Source of the DNA: Clostridiaceae bacterium
GTDB lineage: Bacteria > Bacillota > Clostridia > DSM-8532
Assembly (NCBI GenBank): GCA_012519655.1
Contig: JAAYPS010000043.1
Location: 1-64,000 of the forward strand
Length of the DNA: 64,000 nt
Direction: 5' to 3'
The translations under genes and the position numbers were made by a program. The notes below the pieces were generated by a model. It had not been told where the DNA came from, did no database searches, and worked only from the letters and a program-made list of their open reading frames with translations. Each line of letters starts with the position of its first letter. Position 1 is the stretch's first letter. Of this stretch, positions 22,690-33,631 are shown one piece after another.

Positions 22690-23892
22690 ATGAGGCGATG
22701 GAGTATATATACACCCGAGGGAATGCAGGATATTCTTTTTGAGCATTGTTATTTTAAAAGGAGCTTAGAAAATGATATAAGGCAGCTTTTTATACATAGC
22801 GGTTATAAGGAGATTGAAACGCCAACTGTTGAATTTTATGATGTTTTTTCTGGCGAGCAAAATCTTATCCCTCAAGAAGATATGTTTAAGTTTACAGATT
22901 CTCAAGGAAGGATTCTTGTCTTAAAACCTGATATGACAATACCCATTGCAAGGGTTGCTGCTACAAAGTTAAAAGAAAACGTATGGCCGGCTAAAATCTT
23001 TTACGTTGGCAATACATTTTCCTTCAGTGAACTGGGCGGTGGCAAGCAGAAAGAATATACACAAGCTGGTGTTGAAGTGTTGGGGGTGAACAGCCCAGAA
23101 GCCGATGCCGAATTAATAGCTCTTGCTATTCAGGCTCTGAAACTAGCAGGTATTGAGGAATTTCAGATTGATATAGGTCAAGTTGACTTTTTCAGAGGGC
23201 TAATGGAACAATCAGGGCTTCCGTCAATTGAAGCAGAGCAAATAAGGGAATTGATAGATACAAAAGATTTTGTTGGGGTGGAGCAGCTTGTTAATAAGCA
23301 CAATATTCCAGATGAACTGAAGGAACTAATATTAAATCTTCCAAGTTACTTTGGCTCAATCGATGTAATAGATGAGTTATCAAAGAAAAATGTTAGCGGC
23401 AAAGCTCTAAGAGCATTGGAATATTTAAAAAATGTAATCGCGATACTCGAAGACTGGGGGGTTGGGGATCATATTTCGATAGATCTCGGTATGGTACAAA
23501 GCCTAAATTATTATACAGGTATTGTGTTCAGAGGTTTTACACATTCTGTTGGATATCCTGTTCTAAGTGGGGGAAGATATGATAACCTCGTTCAGAGGTT
23601 TGGAAAGGATTGTCCAGCTACAGGGTTCTCATTAGGAATTAATATGATTATGACAGCCCTTGAGAGGCAGGGGAAGCTACAAGTGCCCATTCAAGGCGGT
23701 TATTATATTGTTTATCATAAGGATGCCAGAAAAAAGGCATTTTCATTACTCAGTGAGTTAAAGGCTGGAGGAGCAATAGCAGAATTAGATATTGCATCAA
23801 TGGATATTGACAGTGCTAAGTCCTATGCTAAGAGTAGAGGAATTGACAAAATAGTGGTTATAGATAAAGACAGTAACATTGAAATAATATAA
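22690..23892 (+). CDS. hisZ: ATP phosphoribosyltransferase regulatory subunit
   Basis: HisRS-like without anticodon domain, [14 protein letters not shown]; adjacent to short-form hisG. Start taken at ATG 22690 behind AGAGGTG. Confidence 0.93.
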   Translation: MRRWSIYTPEGMQDILFEHCYFKRSLENDIRQLFIHSGYKEIETPTVEFYDVFSGEQNLIPQEDMFKFTDSQGRILVLKPDMTIPIARVAATKLKENVWPAKIFYVGNTFSFSELGGGKQKEYTQAGVEVLGVNSPEADAELIALAIQALKLAGIEEFQIDIGQVDFFRGLMEQSGLPSIEAEQIRELIDTKDFVGVEQLVNKHNIPDELKELILNLPSYFGSIDVIDELSKKNVSGKALRALEYLKNVIAILEDWGVGDHISIDLGMVQSLNYYTGIVFRGFTHSVGYPVLSGGRYDNLVQRFGKDCPATGFSLGINMIMTALERQGKLQVPIQGGYYIVYHKDARKKAFSLLSELKAGGAIAELDIASMDIDSAKSYAKSRGIDKIVVIDKDSNIEII

Positions 23893-23938
23893 AGACCTAA
23901 CATATTCTGTAGTTGAATTATTAGAAAGAAGGAATAGT

Positions 23939-24574
23939 ATGAGATATTTAACAATAGCTCTTTCAAAAGGGCGGTTAACCGAACTTTCAATAGATCTTCT
24001 TGAAAACGCTGGTGTGGATTGTACCGAGTTAAAAGAAAAAAGCAGGAAACTTATTCTAACCGATGAGAAAAATAAAATACGTTTTTTCCTCGCGAAACCT
24101 GCAGATGTTCCTACATATGTTGAATATGGCGCTGCGGATATTGGCATTGTGGGCAAGGATACTTTGCTTGAAGAGGGAAGAGACTTATATGAGGTTTTAA
24201 ATCTTAAGTTCGCTGCATGTAAGATGTGTGTAGCAGGTCCTAGAGAACTTGAAGGTAAGATGGATAGCATGACTATTACAAGGGTTGCGACAAAATATCC
24301 TGAGATTGCAAAAGAATATTTCAGATATAAACGTAGAGAATCGGTTGAGATAATAAAACTCAGTGGTTCTATAGAGTTGGCTCCCCTTGTTGGTCTCTCG
24401 GAAGTTATAGTGGATCTTGTAGAGACAGGTAAAACACTAAAAGAAAATGGCCTTGTAGTTCTGGACACAATTGCCGATATAAGTGCAAGACTAATAGTTA
24501 ACCGAGTAAGCATGAAAATGGAAAGCCAAAGAATTAACCATCTAATTTTGAAATTAAGAGAGCAGATTGAGTAA
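23939..24574 (+). CDS. hisG: ATP phosphoribosyltransferase (short form)
   Basis: [28 protein letters not shown]. Confidence 0.96.
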   Translation: MRYLTIALSKGRLTELSIDLLENAGVDCTELKEKSRKLILTDEKNKIRFFLAKPADVPTYVEYGAADIGIVGKDTLLEEGRDLYEVLNLKFAACKMCVAGPRELEGKMDSMTITRVATKYPEIAKEYFRYKRRESVEIIKLSGSIELAPLVGLSEVIVDLVETGKTLKENGLVVLDTIADISARLIVNRVSMKMESQRINHLILKLREQIE

Positions 24575-24650
24575 ATCGAAAACTATTTTACCTAAATGAA
24601 AGTTTTTTCAACAAGAATAATGAGTGACGCCGTGAAAGAAGGGTTGAAGA

Positions 24651-25937
24651 ATGAAGGTTTTTTCATCAACAGAATACGATATAGAGCAACTAATAAAAAT
24701 GCTGAGGAAAAGAAGTAGCGATGAGCAAACAGATGTTACCGAAGCAGTAAGAGAAATATTAACTGAAGTACGAGTTAAGGGTGATGAAGCTGTTTCGTAT
24801 TATACTGAAAAGTTTGATAGAGCCAAGTTAGCAAACTTTGAAATTGGCAAAGATGTTATTAAGCAGGCTTATGATTCTCTTAGTATTGGAATGACTTCCA
24901 CGATTGAAAAGGCTGCTGAAAATATTAGGAAATTTCACCAGATGCAATCTGAAAACTCCTGGTTCGAAAGCAGTGAGGAAGGTGTTTTACTTGGTCAAAA
25001 AATAACTCCTCTTGAGCGTGTTGGAGTCTATGTACCAGGGGGAACTGCTCCGCTCCCATCTTCAGTGCTAATGAATGTCATACCTGCGAAAGTTGCGGGT
25101 GTAAAAGAGATCATAATGTGTACACCGCCTTATAATGGTGGTTATCCAGATCCAGTGATTCTTGCTTGCGCATATATTGCGGGGGTGGACAGGGTTTTTA
25201 GTATTGGAGGTGCTCAGGCAATAGCTGCAATGGCATACGGTACACAAACAATACCTAAGGTTGATAAGGTAACAGGACCTGGAAATATTTTTGTTGCTAC
25301 TGCAAAGAAGATGGTATACGGAGTCTGTGATATAGACATGATTGCAGGTCCGAGCGAAATACTTATAATAGCAGATAAGACAGCAAGACCTGAGTACGTT
25401 GCGGCTGATTTACTATCTCAGGCGGAACACGATGTATTGGCGTCTTCAATACTTATTTCTGATAGCAATGGTTTAATTGAAGATGTTATTTCCCAGATAG
25501 ATAAGCAAAAACAAAAGCTTCCACGTAAGGATTTTATCGATAAATCACTTAAAAATTATGGAGCTGCTATTTTAGTAAGCTCACTCAAGGAGGCAGTTGA
25601 GCTCTCAAATATGATAGCTCCTGAGCATTTGGAGTTAATTGTTCAAGAACCGTTTTCTCTTTTAGGCAATGTTAAGAATGCTGGGGCAATATTTCTTGGA
25701 GAGTATTCCCCTGAACCTTTGGGCGATTATATGGCAGGACCTAACCATATTTTACCTACAAATGGAACGGCCAGGTTTTTCTCTCCTTTATCAGTTAATG
25801 ATTTCACCAAGAAATCCAGTATAATATCTTATTCAAAGGATGCGCTAAGGGGTTTATCCAAGGATTTAGTAAGGTTTGCTCAAACAGAAGGTCTTGACGC
25901 CCATGCAAACTCAATAAAGATAAGGTTTGAGGACTAA
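24651..25937 (+). CDS. hisD: Histidinol dehydrogenase
   Basis: [35 protein letters not shown]. Confidence 0.97.
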   Translation: MKVFSSTEYDIEQLIKMLRKRSSDEQTDVTEAVREILTEVRVKGDEAVSYYTEKFDRAKLANFEIGKDVIKQAYDSLSIGMTSTIEKAAENIRKFHQMQSENSWFESSEEGVLLGQKITPLERVGVYVPGGTAPLPSSVLMNVIPAKVAGVKEIIMCTPPYNGGYPDPVILACAYIAGVDRVFSIGGAQAIAAMAYGTQTIPKVDKVTGPGNIFVATAKKMVYGVCDIDMIAGPSEILIIADKTARPEYVAADLLSQAEHDVLASSILISDSNGLIEDVISQIDKQKQKLPRKDFIDKSLKNYGAAILVSSLKEAVELSNMIAPEHLELIVQEPFSLLGNVKNAGAIFLGEYSPEPLGDYMAGPNHILPTNGTARFFSPLSVNDFTKKSSIISYSKDALRGLSKDLVRFAQTEGLDAHANSIKIRFED

Positions 25938-26000
25938 AAAAGAACGGGTGATGAAAAAGATTCGACCCCAAGCCATTTCATAGTTTGAGAGGTAAAGAAA

Positions 26001-27059
26001 ATGAGTAGATTTTGGAGTAATACTGTAAGAGATATCTCTCCATACATACCTGGAGAGCAACCAAAGGATAAAAAATATATAAAGCTAAACACAAACGAGA
26101 ACCCATATCCTCCATCACAAAAAGTTTTAGATGCAATAAACAAGGCAACAAACTACGATTTAAGGTTATATCCCGACCCCGAAGCCTCTTTGTTGATATC
26201 TACTTTAGCAAGATATTACAATGTTGCAGATGGTGAAGTCTTTGCTGGTAATGGCTCAGATGAAATTTTAGCTTTTTGTTTTCCTGCTTTTTTTAATACC
26301 GGGGATGTAATTTCGTTTCCAGAGATTACATATAGCTTTTATCCTGTATACTCTGATTTGTTTGGTTTAAAATATGAAACAATACCCTTAAATGAGGATT
26401 ATACTGTTAATATTGATGGGTTTCCCATGAACGCAAAGGGGATATTGCTTGCAAATCCGAATGCTCCAACAGGTATTGCATTAGAACTGAGGCAAATTGA
26501 AAATCTTTTGCAAAAACACAGCGATAAACTTGTTATTGTTGATGAAGCATATGTGGATTTTGGGGCAGAATCGGCTATACCCTTAATCAAAGATTATGAG
26601 AACCTTTTAGTTGTTCAAACATTTTCCAAGTCCAGATCCTTAGCGGGATTAAGAATAGGATATGCATTGGGCAATAAAGATCTAATTGAAGGTTTAAACA
26701 GGGTTAAAAACTCATTTAACTCCTATACATTGGATAGAGTAGCACAACAAGCAGCTATTGCTGCAGTAAATGACGACAAGTACTTTAAAACAAGTTGTGA
26801 GAAAATAATAAAAACAAGACATACAACGGCGCAAAAGCTTGTGGAGCTGGGATTTAAGGTTCTCCCTTCAAAGGCTAATTTTTTGTTTGTATCACATAAT
26901 AAAATCTGTGCCAAGGAGTTTTTTTTACGGTTAAGAGAAGACGGGATTTTGGTAAGGTATTTCCAAATAAAGGGGATTGACAATTTCCTGAGAATATCCA
27001 TAGGGACAGATGAGGAAATGAATATTTTGGTACATAGACTAAAAGTTTACGTTGATTGA
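26001..27059 (+). CDS. hisC: Histidinol-phosphate aminotransferase
   Basis: KLNTNENPYPPS, SKSRSLAGLRIGYALG PLP-lysine region. Confidence 0.95.
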   Translation: MSRFWSNTVRDISPYIPGEQPKDKKYIKLNTNENPYPPSQKVLDAINKATNYDLRLYPDPEASLLISTLARYYNVADGEVFAGNGSDEILAFCFPAFFNTGDVISFPEITYSFYPVYSDLFGLKYETIPLNEDYTVNIDGFPMNAKGILLANPNAPTGIALELRQIENLLQKHSDKLVIVDEAYVDFGAESAIPLIKDYENLLVVQTFSKSRSLAGLRIGYALGNKDLIEGLNRVKNSFNSYTLDRVAQQAAIAAVNDDKYFKTSCEKIIKTRHTTAQKLVELGFKVLPSKANFLFVSHNKICAKEFFLRLREDGILVRYFQIKGIDNFLRISIGTDEEMNILVHRLKVYVD

Positions 27060-27275
27060 TATCATGTTATTGTTCAGAGGTATCTGATGAGAGATAGATG
27101 TGCAAATGAAGCGTAGTTTCCGTTATGCACAGCTATGTCTCAAGTATAAAGAGTTTGAACAGTAATATTTTGTTATTTTGTTATATCGCAAAAGCTCTAA
27201 GTATAGACGGCATTGCTTATAACACTAATTACGTTATATAATGTTTAAATAAATGTATTGGAAGGAGAGGACAAA

Positions 27276-27863
27276 ATGCTCAGAGAAGCTGAGGTGACGC
27301 GAAAAACCCTTGAAACTGAAGTCAATGTAAAGATTGATATTGACGGATCTGGTATCTCAAAAATAGAGACGGGGATTGGATTTTTTGATCATATGCTGAC
27401 TTTATTTGCTAAACATGCATTAATTGATCTCGAAGTTTTCTCAAAGGGAGATCTCCAAGTAGATTCCCACCATACTATTGAGGATATAGGAATTGTAATG
27501 GGGCAAGCCATTGCAAAAGCCCTTGGCAGTAAAGAATGTTTAGCCAGATATGGGACTGCATTTGTGCCGATGGATGAAGCATTATCAATGGTTTCTCTTG
27601 ACCTTTCGTCCAGACCATATTTATATTATGATATTGATTTCTCAGCTGCGCAGATTGGGCAAATGGAAACCGAAATGGTTGAGGAATTCTTTAGAGCAGT
27701 ATCAGTCCATGGTGGGATTACTTTACATATTAAACTTATGCATGGAAAAAATAATCATCATATAGCTGAAGCTACTTTTAAAGCATTTGGACAGGCATTT
27801 AGAAAAGCGTGTGAGATAGACAATAAAATCACAGGTGTACTTTCAACTAAAGGCACACTTTAA
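27276..27863 (+). CDS. hisB: Imidazoleglycerol-phosphate dehydratase
   Basis: IETGIGFFDHMLTLFAKHA, DSHHTIEDIGI. ATG 27276 follows GGAAGGAGAGG. Confidence 0.96.
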   Translation: MLREAEVTRKTLETEVNVKIDIDGSGISKIETGIGFFDHMLTLFAKHALIDLEVFSKGDLQVDSHHTIEDIGIVMGQAIAKALGSKECLARYGTAFVPMDEALSMVSLDLSSRPYLYYDIDFSAAQIGQMETEMVEEFFRAVSVHGGITLHIKLMHGKNNHHIAEATFKAFGQAFRKACEIDNKITGVLSTKGTL

Positions 27864-27892
27864 ATAAAAACTTCGAAAAGGAATGAATATTT

Positions 27893-28780
27893 ATGTTGTT
27901 AAAAAATACAGATTTTATTGATTTACCTATTTTCGCAAAGGGGAAAGTACGGGATGTGTACGAAGTTGGTGACGATATGCTGTTAATGATTGTTACCGAC
28001 AGAATTTCTGCTTTCGACGTTGTATTTGAGGAGCTTATTCCGGATAAAGGAAGAATTCTCAACAAAATATCCGAATTCTGGTTTGATTACTCAAAAGATA
28101 TTATAGGTAACCATGTTGTTACATCAAATGTATCAGAATATCCAATGGGGCTTGATAAGTACCATGAACAGCTCAATGGGCGTTCAATGTTAGTAAAAAA
28201 GGTTAAGATGGAAAATGCAGAATGCATTGTTAGAGGGTATTTAGAAGGATCTGGTTTAAAAGATTATAAAGCTACCGGTAGTATATGTGGCATTAAACTG
28301 CCGGAAGGTTTGAAGCAAGCTGACAAGTTACCTGAGCCAATATTTACTCCTTCCACCAAGTCCAATGAGGGACATGATGAAAATATTACCTTTGAAGAAT
28401 TGGTGAATCTCATAGGGAGAGAACGGGCAAATAAGCTTAAGGATAAATCCATAGCTTTGTACCTCGCAGCAGCAGAATATGCTGAGAGCAAGGGCATTAT
28501 TATAGCCGATACAAAGTTTGAATTTGGATATTTAGATGGTGAGCTTGTTATAGCTGATGAGATGTTAACCCCCGACTCGTCTAGGTTCTGGCAGCTAGAC
28601 AGCTATGAGCCGGGGCGTGCACAGCTAAGCTTTGACAAACAGTTCTTGAGAGAATACCTTGAAGGTATTGAGTGGGATAAAAACCCTCCAGCTCCAAAGC
28701 TTCCTGATGAGGTTGTACAAAAAACAAGAGCAAAATACATTGAAGCATACGAGAGGATTACTCAAAAAAAATTTATTTGA
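27893..28780 (+). CDS. purC: Phosphoribosylaminoimidazole-succinocarboxamide synthase
   Basis: [44 protein letters not shown]. Confidence 0.96.
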   Translation: MLLKNTDFIDLPIFAKGKVRDVYEVGDDMLLMIVTDRISAFDVVFEELIPDKGRILNKISEFWFDYSKDIIGNHVVTSNVSEYPMGLDKYHEQLNGRSMLVKKVKMENAECIVRGYLEGSGLKDYKATGSICGIKLPEGLKQADKLPEPIFTPSTKSNEGHDENITFEELVNLIGRERANKLKDKSIALYLAAAEYAESKGIIIADTKFEFGYLDGELVIADEMLTPDSSRFWQLDSYEPGRAQLSFDKQFLREYLEGIEWDKNPPAPKLPDEVVQKTRAKYIEAYERITQKKFI

Positions 28781-28833
28781 CTTTGAGTACTCATTAAAGC
28801 TTTTTGAAAATGATTAAAGGCGGTTTATAGGAT

Positions 28834-29541
28834 ATGATTGTTTACCCTGCAATAGATATTAAAGATGGTCGTTGCGTAAGGCTCTTACAAGGACGGTTTG
28901 ACGATGTTACTGTTTACGGTGATGACCCTGTTCAAATGGCGTCAAAATGGGTGTCGTTAGGGGCCAAATGGCTCCATATTGTAGACTTAGATGGCGCTCG
29001 TGGTGAATATTCAAATAATAGAAAAATAATCTTGGACATAATAAAAAAACATTCTGTTTCAGTTCAAACAGGCGGTGGAATTCGTACAATGGAAGATATT
29101 GAACAAATACTCAGTGCAGGTGCTTCCCGTGCTATATTGGGGACATCTGCAGTAAGAAAGCCTGAACTTGTTAAAGAAGCTCTGTCAAAGTATCCAGACA
29201 AGATAGTAGTTGGTATTGATGCAAAGGACGGAATGGTTGCTATTGAAGGATGGGAACAGGTAAGTAGTTACACAGCAGTTGATTTTGCAAAAAGCATGGA
29301 GCAACTTGGCTGCCGTGTAATTATTTATACTGATATTGATACTGACGGAATGTTAACTGGACCAAACCTTAAGGCAATGGAGGAAATGGTAAACAGCGTG
29401 AGCATGGAAGTGATTGCTTCGGGCGGTGTAAGTTCATTACAGGACTTAAAAGATTTGAAAGAAATAGGCGCTTCAGGTGCTATAACAGGTAAAGCAATAT
29501 ACACTGGAGCTATAGACCTTGCTGAAGCTCTTAAGTTATAG
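28834..29541 (+). CDS. hisA: 1-(5-phosphoribosyl)-5-[(5-phosphoribosylamino)methylideneamino]imidazole-4-carboxamide isomerase
   Basis: MIVYPAIDIKDGRCVRLLQGRFDDVTVYGDDP; TDIDTDGMLTGPN. Confidence 0.96.
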   Translation: MIVYPAIDIKDGRCVRLLQGRFDDVTVYGDDPVQMASKWVSLGAKWLHIVDLDGARGEYSNNRKIILDIIKKHSVSVQTGGGIRTMEDIEQILSAGASRAILGTSAVRKPELVKEALSKYPDKIVVGIDAKDGMVAIEGWEQVSSYTAVDFAKSMEQLGCRVIIYTDIDTDGMLTGPNLKAMEEMVNSVSMEVIASGGVSSLQDLKDLKEIGASGAITGKAIYTGAIDLAEALKL

Positions 29542-29714
29542 AGTAATGTTATAATTGAAGCGCGCCATCACACTCTTATAAAGGCATTTGCGATGTGACC
29601 GTAATATTTTGTAGCGCAATATGTGACTAACTACATATATAACCACGAAATACCGTGCAGCGAAGCTCGAATATGTAACATCGCAAAATGACCCTTATAA
29701 TGAAGTTTATATTT

Positions 29715-31373
29715 TTAATTTATATCCTTATCTCTTATTTCAACTCTGCGGATTTTTCCACTTATTGTTTTAGGCAATTCATCCACAAATTCGATTACTC
29801 TTGGATATTTATATGGAGCAGTTACATTTTTAACATGTTCCTGCAATGTTTTAATCAGTTCATCCGAAGGTGTATAACCTTTTGTGAGCACAACAGTAGC
29901 TTTTACAATTTGACCGCGGATTTCATCTGGAACTGCTGTAATTGCACACTCTAATACTGCTGGATGCTCTAAAAGCGCACTTTCTACCTCAAATGGACCA
30001 ATTCTATATCCCGAGCTTTTAATAACATCATCGGCACGACCCACAAACCAGAAGTACCCATCTTCATCCTGCCATGCCATATCACCAGTATAGTAAATAT
30101 CATCGTGCCAGACAGAATGGGTTAACTCTTCATCGCGATAATATCCATCGAAAAGTCCCACAGGCCTTTTCCTGTCGGTACGAATGACTATTTGTCCCTC
30201 TTCACCTGGTTCGCAAATATTACCCTCATCGTCATGAAGTTCAACATCATATCCTGCAACTGGCCTTCCCATAGAGCCGGGTTTTGCTTTTATCCACGGC
30301 AACGTTGCAATGGCTACTGTCATTTCGGTTTGACCAAACCCTTCCATTAACCTTAAGCCAGTTGCATCATAGAATTGTTTAAATACTTCAGGATTTAAAG
30401 GCTCTCCAGCTACCACACAGTATTTAAGGCTACTGAAATCAATGGATTTAAGATCTGCCTTTATGAAAAAGCGATATATTGTTGGTGGGGCACAAAATGT
30501 GGTAATTTTATACTTTTCAATCATATGCATAAGTTCAGTCGGCTCAAATCTGTGATTGAAGTCATATACAAAAACAGCACTACCGCATATCCATTGCCCA
30601 TAGATTTTACCCCAGACGGCTTTTGCCCACCCAGTATCGGAAAATGTAAAATGAAGTCCATTATCCTCAACATTTTGCCAGTACTTAGCTGTAATAATGT
30701 GACCTAATGGGTAAGCAAAATTATGCTGTACCATTTTGGGCATACCTGTTGTACCGGATGTAAAATAAATGAGCATCGTATCTTTTGTAGTGACATCTTC
30801 ACTTCCTGTTGGCCTTTCAAAGACGTCGGAAAATGATTCAAACTCATCATGGAAAGTTCGCCACCCTTCGCGTTTGCCGAACAAGCATACCTTGGTTTTA
30901 AGTGTTGGTGAATCAGCATGTGCATCATCCACATGTTGCATGACTTCTTCGTCGTCGGTAGATACTATCATTTTAATGCTTGCAGCATTATTTCGATATT
31001 CAATATCTTTCTTGGTCAATAAGTGAGTTGCAGGTATTCCCACCGCTCCAAGCCGATGTAAAGCTAGTATACAAAACCAAAATTCATATCGTCTTTTTAG
31101 TATCAGCATAACGGGATCGCCCTTTTTAATGCCGAGGGATTTGAAATAATTTGCAGTTTTATTGCTGTAATGCTTGATGTCAGCAAAGGTGAAAGTTCTC
31201 TCCTCACCAAATTCATTGCTCCACACTATTGCCTTTTTCTCGGGATCATTTTTCGCATATTCATCAACAACATCAAAAGCGAAATTAAAGTTTTCGGGTA
31301 CATTTACAGAGTAATTGTTAATAAAATCCTCGTAGGAAGTAAACTCTGTTTTACTAAGAAATTTTTCGACCAT
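29715..31373 (-). CDS. AMP-dependent acyl-CoA synthetase (acetyl/medium-chain type)
   Basis: [61 protein letters not shown]. Confidence 0.92.
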   Translation of the reverse strand: MVEKFLSKTEFTSYEDFINNYSVNVPENFNFAFDVVDEYAKNDPEKKAIVWSNEFGEERTFTFADIKHYSNKTANYFKSLGIKKGDPVMLILKRRYEFWFCILALHRLGAVGIPATHLLTKKDIEYRNNAASIKMIVSTDDEEVMQHVDDAHADSPTLKTKVCLFGKREGWRTFHDEFESFSDVFERPTGSEDVTTKDTMLIYFTSGTTGMPKMVQHNFAYPLGHIITAKYWQNVEDNGLHFTFSDTGWAKAVWGKIYGQWICGSAVFVYDFNHRFEPTELMHMIEKYKITTFCAPPTIYRFFIKADLKSIDFSSLKYCVVAGEPLNPEVFKQFYDATGLRLMEGFGQTEMTVAIATLPWIKAKPGSMGRPVAGYDVELHDDEGNICEPGEEGQIVIRTDRKRPVGLFDGYYRDEELTHSVWHDDIYYTGDMAWQDEDGYFWFVGRADDVIKSSGYRIGPFEVESALLEHPAVLECAITAVPDEIRGQIVKATVVLTKGYTPSDELIKTLQEHVKNVTAPYKYPRVIEFVDELPKTISGKIRRVEIRDKDIN

Positions 31374-31398
31374 CTGCTAATCTCCTTTGAGTAAATTA

Positions 31399-31950
31399 TT
31401 ATAGGATAACCGCCAAAAACTCAGCGGTTTGGTTATCAAGTGCCTTCATACCATGGGGTAAGCTAGAATCAAAGTACAAGGAATCGCCTTCTTTAAGAAT
31501 AAACTCCTTGCCGTCAATGACAATCATAAGTGTTCCCTTCACTACATAGTTAAATTCTTGCCCAGGGTGTGAGCTGGTTGAGACTGTAGTGTTATTATTT
31601 GGAGGGACGGTTACCAAAAAAGGTTCTGCTTTTTTATTCACAAAGTTGTATGCAAGGTTTTGGTATTTATATGGAGATCTCCTTTGTACACTTATACCCT
31701 TACCATTCCTTACTAATGCATAACGAGTAAGTTTCGGTGACTTACCGGTAAGAAGCTCGGTTAAGTCTACATCAAAACGATTCGCAAACTCATTTAAGAA
31801 ACCTATTGGTATATCTTGGGTTGCGTTTTCATATGACTCATAAACTTCCTTGTCAACTTTTAAGTTTGAAGCTACTTCTTCAACTGAATATCCTGCAATT
31901 TCACGTAGCTCTCTCATTCGTGCAGCAATCATTTTAATCTGTTCTGACAA
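31399..31950 (-). CDS. XRE-family transcriptional regulator with C-terminal cupin domain
   Basis: HTH (REIAGYSVEEVASNLKVDKEVYESYENA) plus cupin (HPGQEFNYVVKGTLMIVIDGKEFILKEGDSLYFDSSLPHGMKAL). Start at TTG behind AGGGGTG is probable. Confidence 0.88.
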   Translation of the reverse strand: MSEQIKMIAARMRELREIAGYSVEEVASNLKVDKEVYESYENATQDIPIGFLNEFANRFDVDLTELLTGKSPKLTRYALVRNGKGISVQRRSPYKYQNLAYNFVNKKAEPFLVTVPPNNNTTVSTSSHPGQEFNYVVKGTLMIVIDGKEFILKEGDSLYFDSSLPHGMKALDNQTAEFLAVIL

Positions 31951-32122
31951 ATTTAACACCCCTAATCCATTCATTTAATAACAAGGTTATCACCTCATAA
32001 TTAGTACTTTTAATTATGTAGTCTAGTAATTATACAAAAATTTATACAAAACACCACCATAATATTAAACTAAATTTACAGGTATTACAAGCTAAAATCA
32101 AGTGTTTTTTGCTCTAAATCAG

Positions 32123-32151
32123 TTGAGAAGTTAATGATTTGGTGTTATAAT
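32123..32151 (+). promoter_or_regulatory. Promoter of the putative 6S RNA
   Basis: TTGAGA, 17-nt spacer, TATAAT. Confidence 0.65.
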
Positions 32152-32159
32152 TGTGACAG

Positions 32160-32385
32160 AAAGCAGTCAATGTTCCTGAAATGTTCGAATAACCTATTAT
32201 TTTGAACCTACAGTAGACATACGGGAGCTCGGTTGTTTTTATTAGGAATACAGGCCCCAAGATAATTCCGACATCGGCAAAAGTCGCATGCAACGGCGGG
32301 GGACGTGTGAATAATAAAGCAGGGCACCCACCTAGCAGGTTAGCTAGGTGTCAAAATATAGGGAAACGGCATTTTGGGGGCATGA
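32160..32385 (+). ncRNA. ssrS: Putative 6S RNA
   Basis: Closing stem CCUGAAAUG (from 32175) with CAUUUUGGG (from 32370); ATGTTCG near the 5' end; CACCTAGC-AGGTTA-GCTAGGTG hairpin and GGGAAACGGCATTTTGG 3' segment; own promoter and terminator. Confidence 0.7.
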
Positions 32386-32409
32386 AATAATTTGCTAATA
32401 TTTAAAATA

Positions 32410-32449
32410 ATAAACCTAAACCAATTAGTGGTTTGGGTTTTTCTTTTTT
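32410..32449 (+). terminator. Rho-independent terminator downstream of the putative 6S RNA
   Basis: AAACCTAAACCA-ATTAG-TGGTTTGGGTTTTTCTTTTTT. Confidence 0.75.
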
Positions 32450-32509
32450 ATTCATATTCAACACTGATAACCATATAATTATTTAGAACATGCCTTTTAG
32501 GTGATTATA

Positions 32510-32821
32510 TTGAGTCACGCAATAAAAGCAAGCCCATACTCAAGGAGTACTCCGAACTATTCATCATATACAAGAGTGAAAAAGAGTAATAACAGTAGTT
32601 CAGTCATCGCCAAGAAAATTATCATTCAATCAATTATTTGTATTGTGATTATAATTTGTGTTGTATTTCTTCAAAGCCGCACCGAGGAATTGCCTCAAAA
32701 CATAGTATTGAAAATGAGATTGCTTGTAATAGAAAGACATATTTCAGTAGAGGATATATATACAAAAGTTGTAGATAACTATCAGGAGTGTGTAGCATAT
32801 ATACAGGGCAGTCGTGAATGA
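32510..32821 (+). CDS. Short SpoIVFA-like membrane protein lacking a peptidase M23 domain
   Basis: About 104 aa with one TM segment, directly upstream of and overlapping spoIVFB. TTG 32510 sits 6-7 nt after AGGTG. Identity inferred mainly from context. Confidence 0.55.
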   Translation: MSHAIKASPYSRSTPNYSSYTRVKKSNNSSSVIAKKIIIQSIICIVIIICVVFLQSRTEELPQNIVLKMRLLVIERHISVEDIYTKVVDNYQECVAYIQGSRE

Positions 32822-33602
32822 AAATATACTTTTATACCTAGCAGCAATTTTGTTACACGAGATATTTCACATTATTGCAGCCAGAGTACTTTTTCGTGAA
32901 AAGCTGGGTATTGTATTTTTACCCACAGGTTTTGTAGGCAGATGGAAAAATTTTCAGCCAGAAAAGTGGAAGCAGTGTATAATATTTGCTTTTGGTCCTT
33001 TTGGAAATTTTCTTAGTGCCGCATTTATAGCAGTCATTCCTCTACAGTGGAATGATAAGGTTGAATTGGTGAGAGCTAACCTTATTATCGGTGCATTTAA
33101 TCTAATTCCACTCTATCCTATGGATGGGGGGAGTATATTGCTAGTTTTATTATATAATAGAGTTGGTTCAAACAGAGCATATAAAATAATGAAAAAGATT
33201 AGTGGCACAGTAAAAATCATTTTGCAAATAATGGGACTTTATATTTTGATTTTTCATAATAATTTTAGCATGGTCGCATGTATAATCCTTCTACCAGGAA
33301 TTGCATCAATAAAAAAGGCGGTGGAAAGTTTGAACTTAAACTCATTAATAAGACGTAAGCAAAGATTCTTAAAAAGAAAATTCTACGAAATGAGAAGCAT
33401 ATTAATATATAAAAATGTAAGCCTTGGTGATGCTCTGCTCCTTTTAGATTATGACAGATATCATATTATACATATTGCGGATGATAACCTAAATATACTG
33501 TGTCAAGTATCGGAGCAACAGGTGATAAATGCTATGTTAGAGCATAATGTTGGTACAACTCTGGACGAGGTATTTATTAAAAATCAAAAAGAGAGTGTTT
33601 AA
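32814..33602 (+). CDS. spoIVFB: Stage IV sporulation protein FB, M50 intramembrane metalloprotease
   Basis: HEIFH zinc motif and NLIPLYPMDGG motif, multiple TM segments. Confidence 0.88.
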   Translation: MNENILLYLAAILLHEIFHIIAARVLFREKLGIVFLPTGFVGRWKNFQPEKWKQCIIFAFGPFGNFLSAAFIAVIPLQWNDKVELVRANLIIGAFNLIPLYPMDGGSILLVLLYNRVGSNRAYKIMKKISGTVKIILQIMGLYILIFHNNFSMVACIILLPGIASIKKAVESLNLNSLIRRKQRFLKRKFYEMRSILIYKNVSLGDALLLLDYDRYHIIHIADDNLNILCQVSEQQVINAMLEHNVGTTLDEVFIKNQKESV

Positions 33603-33631
33603 ATAGCTCCACTCCCTAAAAAGTGCTGAGT

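Noticed and set aside
22420-22690. T-box or attenuator controlling the his operon
   Set aside because: No T-box sequence (TGGNACCGCG-like) or terminator/antiterminator pair seen; a promoter-proximal palindrome is the better candidate.
23797-24513. 238-aa antisense ORF over hisZ/hisG
   Set aside because: Antisense shadow of hisG; low-complexity Ser/Leu-rich translation.
29680-29693. Shared ATCGCAAAATG string with 61271-61283 as a dispersed repeat
   Set aside because: Only about 11 nt shared; expected by chance in AT-rich sequence of this length.
32452-32479. Sigma-E-like promoter (TCATATT, 13 nt, CATATAAT) upstream of spoIVFA/FB
   Set aside because: Spacing slightly short of consensus by my recollection; suggestive but not strong enough to annotate.
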